Below, piece by piece: positions 8,274-16,029 of a DNA stretch of 64,000 bases; the stretch's first letter is position 1; each line of letters starts with the position of its first letter. The translations under genes and the position numbers were made by a program. Below the pieces are notes generated by a model that was given only the letters and a program-made list of their open reading frames with translations, was not told where the DNA came from and ran no database searches. Origin of the DNA: Rhizobium glycinendophyticum (GTDB lineage: Bacteria; Pseudomonadota; Alphaproteobacteria; Rhizobiales; Rhizobiaceae); contig NZ_VFYP01000001.1 in the NCBI RefSeq assembly GCF_006443685.1, positions 434,001 to 498,000 on the forward strand. Reading direction: 5' to 3'.

Positions 8274-10340
8274 TCAACTCCTTGTCCGGATGAAGGCATC
8301 GACGGCGATGACGCCTTCACCTTCCGGCAGCACCAGAACCGGATTAAGGTCCAGTTCTTCCAGTCTCGTTGCGTTGTCTGCGACATAATCTGCGACAGAG
8401 GCGACGAGTTGTACCAATGCATTGATATCGCCTGCCGGCCCGCCGCGATAGCCTTTGATGAGAGCGGAGACCTTCAGGCTTGCAATTGCCGCGCGAATGT
8501 CGGCATCGGTGGTAGGCAGAAGCAAAATCGTGCTGTCGTTGATCAGATCGACGAGCACGCCGCCAGCGCCAAGCGTCATCACCGGTCCGACGAAGGGGTC
8601 GCGAAACGCGCCGACGATCAGCTCTGCCACGGGTTTTTGGGCCATTTTTTCAACGAGAAAACGCTCGGTGATGGCTGCCATGGCCGTCGCCGCCGCGAGG
8701 ACTTCGGAGGCGCTTCTGATGTTGAGGCGCACCGCGCCGACATCACTCTTGTGCGCGATGCCAATGCCCTTGACGGCCACCGGATAGCCGAGCCGATCTG
8801 CCACGGAAACCGCCTGCTCCGGATTGCGGGCGATCAGACCATAGGGGACCGTAACGCCATAGGCGGCGAGCAAGGGTTTCGCGCGGTCTTCGAAGAGAGA
8901 CGTGACATCCGTCTCGACGACAGGGGAGCACGAGAGGCAGGCCGGGGCCGGCCTGCTCCAGGCGACGTGTATAGAATGCGCGATATCGATCGCGGCCAGC
9001 GCCTCATCAATGCCGCAGAAGGGCACGACGCCCTCGGTAACCAGACGCGTCGCGACGGCTTCCGGCATGGTCTCGCCAAGGGTGGCCACCACGCCGGTGG
9101 CAGCACCGGTCCGACGCTTTGCGTCGATGACCGCCTCAATGGTCGTCGTCCAGTCGCTGACATCGCAGCGGTCGGCCCGAGGAAAATCGAGGACGATGAG
9201 ATTGATGCCGTAGTCACCGCCCATGACGGCCGAAAACGCCTCGGCCTGCCGTGCCCGATTGCCCCATACAAAGGTGTGGTAGTCGAGCGGATTGGAGAGC
9301 GTCACCATGGTGCCAAGCGTTTCGCGCAGCGCCGGCAGTTGTTCCGCTGGGAGATCGGGAAATTCGACCGACCTGCCAACGCCGGCATCCGCCATCAGCG
9401 AGGCCTCTCCCCCGGAACAGCTCATCGAGGATACGGTGTCGGCGGCAAGCGGCCCGCAGACATGCAGGAGCTTCAATGTCTCCAGCATCTCGGGCAGCGA
9501 ATGGACCCGCCCGATGCCGAGACGCTTGAGCAGTGCTGAGGAGACGCGATCATTGCCGGCAAGCGAGGCTGTGTGGGAGAGCGCCGCGCGCTGGGCGGCG
9601 ATGGATTTGCCGACCTTCAGCGCGACGACCGGCTTGCCGAGCGCACGAGCACGGCTTGCGAGCGTTTGCAAGGCCTCTAGATCGTCGAAGCTTTCGACAT
9701 GAAGGGCAACCGCAGTCACCCGCTGGTCCTCCAGGGCGGCGGTCGCGAGCGCCGACAGGCCCGTCTGGGCCTGATTGCCTGCGGTCATCAAATAGGCAAT
9801 CGGCAGACCTCGGGCCTGCATCGTGATGTTGAGCGCGATGTTGGATGACTGGGTGAGGATGGCTACACCCCGGTCGACATGGACCATGCCGTGCTGGTCG
9901 GGCCAGAGCAGGGCATCGTCCAGCATGTTGATGAAGCCGTAGCAATTGGGGCCGAGCATGGCCATGTCGCCGGCGGCTGCCACCAGTTCCGCCTGAAGCG
10001 CCGGACCATCGGCCAGTTCGGTCACGGCTTCGGCAAAACCCGAGGCATAGCAAATGGCACCGCCGGCACCACGCTGGGAGAGCTCGCGCAGGATCTCTAC
10101 CGTGAGCACGCGATTGACGCCGATGAAGGCGGCATCCGGTGCGCCTGGAAGATCGGCGACCGACCGATAGCACCGATGGCCGTGTACCGTCTCGCGCGTG
10201 GGGTGCACCGGCCAGATTTTGCCGCGATAGCCCGCCCTGTCGCACTGTTCCACCACCCGTGCCGCTTCCTTGCCGCCAAAGACGGCGATGGTTTCAGGAC
10301 GGATCAGGCGGGCGAGCGGCGAGCGGGCTTCAGTCGTCAT
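8274..10340 (-). CDS. NDP-forming acyl-CoA ligase (acetate--CoA ligase family, fused)
   Basis: A 688-residue single-chain acyl-CoA synthetase of the ADP-forming superfamily. The order is a CoA-binding Rossmann domain (residues 1-140), two flavodoxin-like ligase-CoA domains, with the phosphohistidine loop at ALSHTASLAG, and a C-terminal ATP-grasp domain (about residues 470-688). It is expected to activate a carboxylate with ATP and CoA. In this operon the likely substrate is gamma-butyrobetaine or carnitine, a job done in enterobacteria by the unrelated AMP-forming CaiC. The ATG at 10340 overlaps the stop of the preceding small ORF (ATGA). Family is clear, substrate is inferred. Confidence 0.85.
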   Translation of the reverse strand: MTTEARSPLARLIRPETIAVFGGKEAARVVEQCDRAGYRGKIWPVHPTRETVHGHRCYRSVADLPGAPDAAFIGVNRVLTVEILRELSQRGAGGAICYASGFAEAVTELADGPALQAELVAAAGDMAMLGPNCYGFINMLDDALLWPDQHGMVHVDRGVAILTQSSNIALNITMQARGLPIAYLMTAGNQAQTGLSALATAALEDQRVTAVALHVESFDDLEALQTLASRARALGKPVVALKVGKSIAAQRAALSHTASLAGNDRVSSALLKRLGIGRVHSLPEMLETLKLLHVCGPLAADTVSSMSCSGGEASLMADAGVGRSVEFPDLPAEQLPALRETLGTMVTLSNPLDYHTFVWGNRARQAEAFSAVMGGDYGINLIVLDFPRADRCDVSDWTTTIEAVIDAKRRTGAATGVVATLGETMPEAVATRLVTEGVVPFCGIDEALAAIDIAHSIHVAWSRPAPACLSCSPVVETDVTSLFEDRAKPLLAAYGVTVPYGLIARNPEQAVSVADRLGYPVAVKGIGIAHKSDVGAVRLNIRSASEVLAAATAMAAITERFLVEKMAQKPVAELIVGAFRDPFVGPVMTLGAGGVLVDLINDSTILLLPTTDADIRAAIASLKVSALIKGYRGGPAGDINALVQLVASVADYVADNATRLEELDLNPVLVLPEGEGVIAVDAFIRTRS

Positions 10341-10546
10341 CCAAGCCCCCTGCCGAGCCACCGGCCGGTGAGGAAATCGCCGAGACGTATCGCCTGGAGC
10401 GGCGCGAGCAGACCCTGGACTTCAGGAAGCAGCGATGTCGTCAGGGCGGCTTGCTCCCCTGGCCACAGGCCCTGATACGGGTCCTGTGGCCTTCCGGGGG
10501 AGGAGACGGATGGAGCGGTGATCGGGTGAGAGGGTCCGTGCGCCAT
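10337..10546 (-). CDS. Small translationally coupled ORF, possible CaiB-type CoA-transferase remnant
   Basis: A 69-residue ORF filling the gap between the acyl-CoA dehydrogenase and the CoA ligase. GGAG lies 7 nt before its ATG at 10546, within the last codons of the dehydrogenase gene. Its stop overlaps the ligase start (ATGA), so it looks translated. The segment GLLAPLQAIRLGDF resembles the family III CoA-transferase (CaiB/BaiF) N-terminus, where a PLAGIRVLDF-like stretch begins the Rossmann fold, but the remaining 330 or so residues are absent. It may be the leftover of a deleted caiB-like gene now serving as a coupling ORF. I do not recognise it as any complete small protein. Confidence 0.5.
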   Translation of the reverse strand: MAHGPSHPITAPSVSSPGRPQDPYQGLWPGEQAALTTSLLPEVQGLLAPLQAIRLGDFLTGRWLGRGLG

Positions 10547-10548
10547 GA

Positions 10549-11709
10549 TCACGCTCCAAACGGCCGCAGCAGGTCGCGGCTGATGATGTGGCGCTGGATT
10601 TCCGAGGTGCCGTCCCAGATCCGCTCCACGCGTGCGTCGCGCCAGAAGCGCGCCAGCGGCAGGTCGTCCATCAGGCCCATGCCGCCATGGATCTGGATTG
10701 CCTCGTCGGTGACGCGGGAGAGCATTTCCGAGGCGTATAGCTTGGCCGACGCGATCTCGCGATTGGCCGGAAGGCCCTGGTCAAGACGCCAGGCGGCGGC
10801 AAGCGTCAGATAGTCCGCCGCATCGATCTCGGTGATCATGTCGGCGAGCTTGAAGGAAACACCCTGGTTGGCGCCGATTGGCTTGCCGAACTGGTGCCGC
10901 TCGGCGGCGTAGGGAACCGCAAGGTCGAAGACCCGCCGGGCGCGGCCGACGCAGCTCGCAGCGACGGTCAGGCGTGTGCCGTAGAGCCAGGCATTGGCGA
11001 GTTCGAATCCCTTGTGCAGCTCGCCGAGGATCTGGGCCGAGGGTAGGCGACAATCGTCGAAATCGAGGATGCAGTTCTTGTAGCCGCGATGGGACACGGA
11101 GGAATAGCCGTCACGGATGGTGAATCCGGGCGTGCCGCGATCGACGAGGAAGCAGGTGATCAGCTTCTTCACGCCCTTCGGCGTTTCCTCTTCACCGGTG
11201 GCGACGAAGACGATGACGAAATCGGCGATATTGGCATGGCTGATGAAATGTTTGGTGCCGTTGATCACCCAGTCGTCGCCGTCGGGGCGGGCCGTGCAGC
11301 TCATGCCGCGCAGGTCCGAGCCGGCGCCGGGCTCGGTCATGGCGAGCGCGTCGAACTTGTCGCCGCGCGTGGCCGGCAGCAGATAGCGTTCGCGCTGGTC
11401 GTCGTTGCAGCCCATCAGAATGCCGGAGGGCCGGCCGAAAAACACGGTGAGCGCCATGGAGGCCCGGCCGAGTTCGCGTTCCACCAGCGTGAAGGTCTGG
11501 TGGTCGAGCCCGCCACCGCCGACCTCTTCGGGCATGTTGCAGGCGAAGAAGCCGAGCTGCTTCACCTTGGCCGCGATGTCCCAGCCCATCTCAGGCGGGA
11601 CGAAACCTTGTCTCTCGACCTGGTCCTCAAGAGGATAGAGTTCGCTCTCCACGAAGCCGCGGACCGTTTCCACGATCATCTGCTGCTCTGCGGTGAGGGC
11701 GAAATCCAT
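10549..11709 (-). CDS. Acyl-CoA dehydrogenase, probable butyrobetainyl/crotonobetainyl-CoA enzyme
   Basis: A 386-residue FAD-dependent acyl-CoA dehydrogenase with the normal three-domain length. FAD/substrate signatures are visible at MTEPGAGSD and in the later RHQFGKPIGANQGV segment. The C-terminal motif reads WDGTSEIQR, so Asp366 stands where MCAD-type enzymes carry the catalytic Glu of YEGT. The gene begins with a good SD (AGGAGGATAAGGC before ATG) and is 40 nt downstream of the carnitine dehydrogenase. In this setting it probably oxidises gamma-butyrobetainyl-CoA to crotonobetainyl-CoA, the reverse of the E. coli CaiA reaction. The exact substrate is inferred. Confidence 0.85.
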   Translation of the reverse strand: MDFALTAEQQMIVETVRGFVESELYPLEDQVERQGFVPPEMGWDIAAKVKQLGFFACNMPEEVGGGGLDHQTFTLVERELGRASMALTVFFGRPSGILMGCNDDQRERYLLPATRGDKFDALAMTEPGAGSDLRGMSCTARPDGDDWVINGTKHFISHANIADFVIVFVATGEEETPKGVKKLITCFLVDRGTPGFTIRDGYSSVSHRGYKNCILDFDDCRLPSAQILGELHKGFELANAWLYGTRLTVAASCVGRARRVFDLAVPYAAERHQFGKPIGANQGVSFKLADMITEIDAADYLTLAAAWRLDQGLPANREIASAKLYASEMLSRVTDEAIQIHGGMGLMDDLPLARFWRDARVERIWDGTSEIQRHIISRDLLRPFGA

Positions 11710-11749
11710 GCCTTATCCTCCTGCCTTCGGTCCTGGCTGCTGCATGTGG

Positions 11750-13237
11750 CTACCTCTTCTGTCCCACATGCCGACCGGCGCCACCGGGCACCGGCAGCGA
11801 AGCGTGACCGGCGATCAGAGGTTCGAGTTTGGCGAGGATCTCCGGAAGTGGCGGCACGGTTTTGCCTTCCGCCGTGGACACATGCAGCATCAGGTGTTCG
11901 CAGGTCGCCACGACGGCATTGTCGGCAGCGCGCCGCAGCCAGAAGAAGCTGTGCAGCTTCTTCCCATCCGACGGCAGCAGTTGCAGCTCGACATAGAGCG
12001 CATCACCCAGCTTGCACTCGTCGAGCAGCCGCACATGATTTTCGACGGTATAATAGCTGTGACCGGCCGAGACGTAATCCATGTCGACGCCGATCAGCCG
12101 CAGCAGCGCGTCCGAACTGTCGGCAAAGCACTGGCTGTAGCGGTATTCGGTCATGTGGCCGTTGTAGTCGACCCAGGAGGGATGCACACGGAAGTCCGCA
12201 AGCTTGATTGGCTTCGTGACATCAGCGGCAGCGGGCGCCGGTGCGGCCGACCAGAGATGCTGCTCGAACTCGGACAAAAGCTTGCCCGCACCCCAGCCAC
12301 GACCGGCATCGCCGGCCTTCAAGGCCTGCATGATGCCCACGAGGTTCTGGTCGCGGATGCGCTCGAGATCGCGGATGCCGCGCGCGCCCGACTGGGCGTC
12401 TGACTGGCCGGCGATCTTGTCGACGAGTTCGTCGTTGAGATCGACCACGTCGGTGAGCTTGGTCCAGGGCCAGGCGAGGCAGGGGCCGAACTGGGCGAGG
12501 AAATGCCGCATGCCGGCTTCGCCGCCGGCGATGCGATAGGTCTCGAACAGGCCCATCTGCGCCCAGCGCATGCCGAAGGAATAGCGAATCACGTCATCGA
12601 GGGTCTCGGTGTCGCAGATGTCGTCGTTGATCAGCCAGAGCGCCTCGCGCCACAGCGCTTCCAGCAACCGGTCGCCGACGAAACCTTCGATCTCCTTGTT
12701 GAGGATGACGCCCTTCATGCCGATCGGTGCGAGTTTCGCCTTGGCATCTTCCAGGACGGCGCGGCTGGTCTTTTCACCGCCGACGAGTTCGGCGAGCGGC
12801 AGGAGATAGACCGGGTTATAGGGATGCGCGACGAACATGCGCTCGGGATGTTTCATGTCGCGCTGCAGATCGGTCGGCAGGATTCCGGAAGTCGAGGAGC
12901 CGATCAGGGCTTGCGGGTCGGCTGCCGCATCGATCTGGGTGATGACGCCGCGCTTGAGATCGACGCGCTCCGGCACGCTTTCCTGGATCCAGTCGGCGCC
13001 GGCGACTGCTTCCTCGAGCGAGGCCGCGTAGGTGAGTTTCCCTTTGGGGGGCAGCGGCGCCATGGTCAACATTTCATAGGCGCGTTCGGCATTGGCCATG
13101 ACCTCACCGATGATGCGCTCGGCCTCCGGATGCGGATCGAAGATCGTCGTGTCGATGCCGGCCAGCACGAAACGCGCCGCCCAGGCTCCGCCGATCACAC
13201 CGCCGCCGATACAGGCCGCCTTCTGGATTTTGCTCAT
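11750..13237 (-). CDS. L-carnitine 3-dehydrogenase fused to a thioesterase domain
   Basis: A 495-residue two-domain enzyme. Residues 1-310 form a 3-hydroxyacyl-CoA dehydrogenase-like NAD enzyme with the Rossmann glycine loop GGGVIGG at residues 11-17. From about residue 350 there is a hotdog thioesterase domain (VDYNGHMTEYRY). Carnitine dehydrogenases carrying this C-terminal thioesterase are known from Rhizobium and Xanthomonas. The first domain oxidises L-carnitine to 3-dehydrocarnitine. The second may release betaine from betainyl-CoA, or carnitine from carnitinyl-CoA. The ATG at 13237 is taken because it opens directly on the Rossmann fold; the frame upstream overlaps the neighbouring gene. 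Confidence 0.88.
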   Translation of the reverse strand: MSKIQKAACIGGGVIGGAWAARFVLAGIDTTIFDPHPEAERIIGEVMANAERAYEMLTMAPLPPKGKLTYAASLEEAVAGADWIQESVPERVDLKRGVITQIDAAADPQALIGSSTSGILPTDLQRDMKHPERMFVAHPYNPVYLLPLAELVGGEKTSRAVLEDAKAKLAPIGMKGVILNKEIEGFVGDRLLEALWREALWLINDDICDTETLDDVIRYSFGMRWAQMGLFETYRIAGGEAGMRHFLAQFGPCLAWPWTKLTDVVDLNDELVDKIAGQSDAQSGARGIRDLERIRDQNLVGIMQALKAGDAGRGWGAGKLLSEFEQHLWSAAPAPAAADVTKPIKLADFRVHPSWVDYNGHMTEYRYSQCFADSSDALLRLIGVDMDYVSAGHSYYTVENHVRLLDECKLGDALYVELQLLPSDGKKLHSFFWLRRAADNAVVATCEHLMLHVSTAEGKTVPPLPEILAKLEPLIAGHASLPVPGGAGRHVGQKR

Positions 13238-13305
13238 CACGTTCTCGTCCGCATGTCTGTTTGTTCTGTGACCCTCCCCCGAAACTATCAGGGACGGGCG
13301 GGGCA

Positions 13306-14208
13306 TCAGCGCTTGGTGAGCTTCAACTTCTTGCGCACCTCGTCCGGCCCGATGATCCGGGCGCCCATGCCCTCGATCACGGTCACGGCCTTTTCGACGA
13401 GCTGGGCATTGGTGGCGAGCAGGCCCTTGCCGGCATAGAGATTGTCTTCGAGCCCGACGCGCACATTGCCGCCGGCAAGCACTGATGCCGCCGGATAGGC
13501 CATGGCATTGCGGCCGATCGAGAAGGCCGAGAAGGTCCAGTTGGCCGGCACGTTGTTGACCATCGCCATGAAGGTGTTGAGGTCGTCGGGTGCACCCCAG
13601 GGAATGCCCATGCAGAGCTGGATGAGAACAGGATCCTCGATCAGGCCTTCCTCGACCAGCTGCTTGGCGAACCACAGATGGCCAGTGTCGAAGGCTTCGA
13701 TCTCGGGGCGCACGCCGAGATCCGTCATCAGCTTTGCCATGGCCCGCAGCATCGACGGCGTGTTGGTCATGACGTAATCGCCGAGCGAGAAATTCATCGT
13801 GCCGCAATCGAGTGTGCAGATTTCCGGCAGGCATTCGGCGACATGGGACACGCGTTCGGTGGCGCCGGCCATGTCGGTGCCCACGGGGTTGAGCGGCAGC
13901 GGCTGTTCGACATTGCCGAAAATCAGGTCCCCGCCCATGCCGGCGGTCAGGTTCAGGACGACGTCGACATCGGCCGAGCGGATGCGGTCGGTCACTTCCT
14001 TGTAGAGATCGTTGCGGCGGCTGGCGGCACCCGTTTCCGGATCGCGGACATGGCAATGCACGACGGCGGCACCGGCCTTGGCGGCATCGATGGCGGACTC
14101 GGCGATCTGCTTGGGAGTGATCGGCACATGCGGCGATTTCGAGGTGGTGTCTCCGGCGCCGGTGACGGCGCAAGTGATGAAGACATCCCGGTTCATGGTC
14201 AAAGGCAC
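13306..14208 (-). CDS. Beta-keto acid cleavage enzyme (BKACE), dehydrocarnitine type
   Basis: A 300-residue TIM-barrel zinc enzyme of the BKACE (DUF849) family, which transfers an acetyl-type unit between a beta-keto acid and acetyl-CoA. The metal-binding VHCHVRDPETG motif lies near residue 50. In the cdhCBA genes of Pseudomonas the equivalent enzyme turns 3-dehydrocarnitine plus acetyl-CoA into betainyl-CoA and acetoacetate, which fits the dehydrogenase-thioesterase gene 68 nt downstream. The start is a GTG with GGGAG 8 nt upstream. It is the first gene of the minus-strand run and faces the regulator across 112 nt. Substrate assignment is by context. Confidence 0.88.
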   Translation of the reverse strand: MPLTMNRDVFITCAVTGAGDTTSKSPHVPITPKQIAESAIDAAKAGAAVVHCHVRDPETGAASRRNDLYKEVTDRIRSADVDVVLNLTAGMGGDLIFGNVEQPLPLNPVGTDMAGATERVSHVAECLPEICTLDCGTMNFSLGDYVMTNTPSMLRAMAKLMTDLGVRPEIEAFDTGHLWFAKQLVEEGLIEDPVLIQLCMGIPWGAPDDLNTFMAMVNNVPANWTFSAFSIGRNAMAYPAASVLAGGNVRVGLEDNLYAGKGLLATNAQLVEKAVTVIEGMGARIIGPDEVRKKLKLTKR

Positions 14209-14320
14209 GGATTATTCTCCCTCGTTCGTTGGACCTATTACGAGACAGAATGCCGCAGCATGCTTTGCAGAATTGGACAACTTCTATACACTATCGGCAA
14301 TATCGCGAGATCCGTGCCGC
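14209..14320. promoter_or_regulatory. Divergent control region of the carnitine locus
   Basis: This 112-nt spacer separates the BKACE gene and the AraC-type regulator, so it must hold both promoters and probably the regulator's site. On the plus strand TTGCAG and TACACT are 16 nt apart and could be the regulator's -35 and -10. A TTGGAC hexamer occurs twice (14229-14234 and 14272-14277), a possible direct-repeat operator. No strong minus-strand promoter stands out, as expected for an activated operon. These assignments are by eye. Confidence 0.4.
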
Positions 14321-15298
14321 ATGTCCGATTCCAGTTCCACCACCACGCTCGACCTCCTCGTCGTACCCGACACCAATCTGATTCTGGTCGCCTCGGTCAT
14401 TGAGCCCTTGCGCCTGGCAAATAGGGTGAGCGGGCTGGAGCTGTATTGCTGGCGGATCCTCAGTCCCGACGGACGGGCAATCGAGACCAAGAGCCATATC
14501 CCGATCCCGGTGGACGGTGCCTTCCAACCCGGCAGCGAGGAAGATCCACTCTTCGTCCTGTCGAGCCACAACTGGAAGCGCCATGCCACGTCGGATTTAA
14601 AGCGCCTGCTGGCGAAGTCGGCCCGGCATCGCAGCCTCGTGGCCGGCATCGAATCCGGTGCCTGGCTGCTGGCCGACAGCGCGCTCCTCGACAATTTTTC
14701 CGCCACGCTGCACTGGGAAGATTATGACGATTTCGCTGCCGCCTATCCGCAGGTGAAGACGGTGCGCGAGCGCTTCGTCATTGACGGCAAGCGCATCACC
14801 ACCGGCGGCTCGCTTCCGACGCTCGATCTGATGCTGGAACTGATCCGCCGCCGTCACGGCTATTCGCTGGCGCTCGAAGTGTCACGGCAGTTCATCTACG
14901 AGCAGGGCGGCGTAAGCCCTGGGGCCACCGCCATGCCCTCCACCGGCAGCATCCGGCTTGCCGATCCCCGCGTCAGCCAGGCGATGCGGGTGATGGAGGA
15001 GCATCTGGAACAGCCGCTGCCGCTGGTCCGGCTGGCGCGCCGCATCGGCATCAGCGAAAGACGGCTGCAGACCCTGTTCATCGAGGCGATCGGCGCCCCG
15101 CCACATATCCATTACCTGGCGCTGCGGCTGAACGCCGCCCGCCGCAAGGTGATCGAAACCCGCACCCCCTTCGCCGACATCGCCGCCGCCACCGGCTTCA
15201 ACTCGGCGTCCGCCTTTTCGCGTAGCTATAGGGCCCATTTTCGCGAGAGCCCGTCGGATACGCGGCGGAGGTTGAAGGGGTATGGGGCGGGGGCGTGA
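14321..15298 (+). CDS. GlxA/CdhR family transcriptional regulator (DJ-1 domain + AraC HTH)
   Basis: A 325-residue regulator with an N-terminal DJ-1/PfpI-like (glutamine amidotransferase-like) domain, residues 1-190, and a C-terminal AraC double helix-turn-helix, about residues 225-320 (ISERRLQTLF and the FSRSYRAHF motif). This architecture is shared by CdhR, GbdR and SouR, which sense carnitine, betaine or dimethylglycine and sarcosine. It is transcribed divergently from the carnitine genes, the same arrangement as cdhR in Pseudomonas, so it most likely activates them in response to carnitine. The ATG at 14321 is preferred because the frame upstream runs into the divergent gene. Confidence 0.85.
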   Translation: MSDSSSTTTLDLLVVPDTNLILVASVIEPLRLANRVSGLELYCWRILSPDGRAIETKSHIPIPVDGAFQPGSEEDPLFVLSSHNWKRHATSDLKRLLAKSARHRSLVAGIESGAWLLADSALLDNFSATLHWEDYDDFAAAYPQVKTVRERFVIDGKRITTGGSLPTLDLMLELIRRRHGYSLALEVSRQFIYEQGGVSPGATAMPSTGSIRLADPRVSQAMRVMEEHLEQPLPLVRLARRIGISERRLQTLFIEAIGAPPHIHYLALRLNAARRKVIETRTPFADIAAATGFNSASAFSRSYRAHFRESPSDTRRRLKGYGAGA

Positions 15299-15358
15299 GG
15301 GGGTAATAGTTCAGAAAGAAACCGATTTTTTTTGGTGAGAGACTAGTACTTGCCATCG

Positions 15359-15392
15359 TGAAAAGTCGCCCAGACTTAGTCCGTGCGACTTT
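15359..15392 (-). terminator. Intrinsic terminator of the small ORF
   Basis: Read on the minus strand, an 8-bp stem (15385-15392 with 15362-15369) closes a 15-nt segment that itself holds a short GACT/AGTC pairing, and the stem ends in TTTT. It sits about 35 nt after the stop of the 40-residue ORF. Confidence 0.55.
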
Positions 15393-15425
15393 CCTGTTCC
15401 ATCAGTCTGTGGCGCATTAGTGGGC

Positions 15426-15548
15426 TCAGTTGCGGCGACCCGGCTTAGGCTGACCCGCCCCTCCAGTATGCCCGCCCGCGCCCCCACCTGTCTGCGGCGT
15501 GGGTTTGCCGGGCTGAGTTCCACGGTACATAGACTGCAAAGCTGGCAT
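15426..15548 (-). CDS. Short Gly/Pro-rich ORF, 40 residues, unknown function
   Basis: A short ORF in a 505-nt stretch that otherwise has no gene. Its ATG at 15548 is preceded at 8 nt by GGGAG, in a purine-rich AAGGGAGAGAG run that is one of the better ribosome binding sites in the window, and it is followed by an intrinsic terminator. The product starts MPALQSMYRG, then becomes rich in Gly, Pro, Thr and basic residues and ends PKPGRRN. It has no Cys, membrane segment or signal peptide and is probably disordered and cationic. I do not recognise the family. A tract of 12 G lies 24 nt upstream of the start. Confidence 0.5.
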   Translation of the reverse strand: MPALQSMYRGTQPGKPTPQTGGGAGGHTGGAGQPKPGRRN

Positions 15549-15571
15549 ATCACTCTCTCCCTTGCAATGAT

Positions 15572-15583
15572 GGGGGGGGGGGG
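15572..15583. repeat. Homopolymeric G12 tract
   Basis: Twelve consecutive G residues on the plus strand (C on the strand of the small ORF) lie between the ORF's ribosome binding site and its likely promoter region. Tracts of this length are prone to slipped-strand length change during replication, and also to sequencing error. No other homopolymer this long is visible in the window. Confidence 0.8.
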
Positions 15584-15803
15584 CTGCAATTTCAGGATGT
15601 ATTGGGGTGATTTACGCGTCAATGCGCGAAGCTGGCGACGTTGTCGATCTGGTATATGGATGTTGGGGTCCGATAGGCCGGACTAAAGCTTCGCTGGTGC
15701 TTCGCCGCAGAAATTGAGCGGTAATCACAGGTCTAGCACACGGTAATCACCCGTGTCTTAGGAATATGGTGTCAACTATCTGTCGGGAATCTAGATGAAA
15801 AAA

Positions 15804-15879
15804 TGGTGCCGCTTGCAGGACTCGAACCTGCGACCCCATCATTACGAATGATGTGCTCTACCACCTGAGCTAAAGCGGC
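15804..15879 (-). tRNA. tRNA-Thr (anticodon CGT)
   Basis: A 76-nt tRNA gene on the minus strand, CCA encoded. The acceptor stem pairs GCCGCTT with AAGCGGC. The D-loop region reads TTAGCTCAGGTGGTAGAGC, the anticodon loop TTCGTAA gives CGT, and the T-loop is GGTTCGAGTCC. It decodes ACG threonine codons, which are common in this GC-rich genome. Confidence 0.95.
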
Positions 15880-16029
15880 ATCTGCGGACGGGCGTGGCCC
15901 GTTGCTTGCGGTGAGGGGCTGATACAGGGATTGCCGGGTGATTTCAAGCCGGTTTTCCGGTGCCGGGAAAAATTTCCCCGGCCTGGTCGAGTGTGGCCGC
16001 CTTGATGCCATAGGCGACCAATGCGTGAC

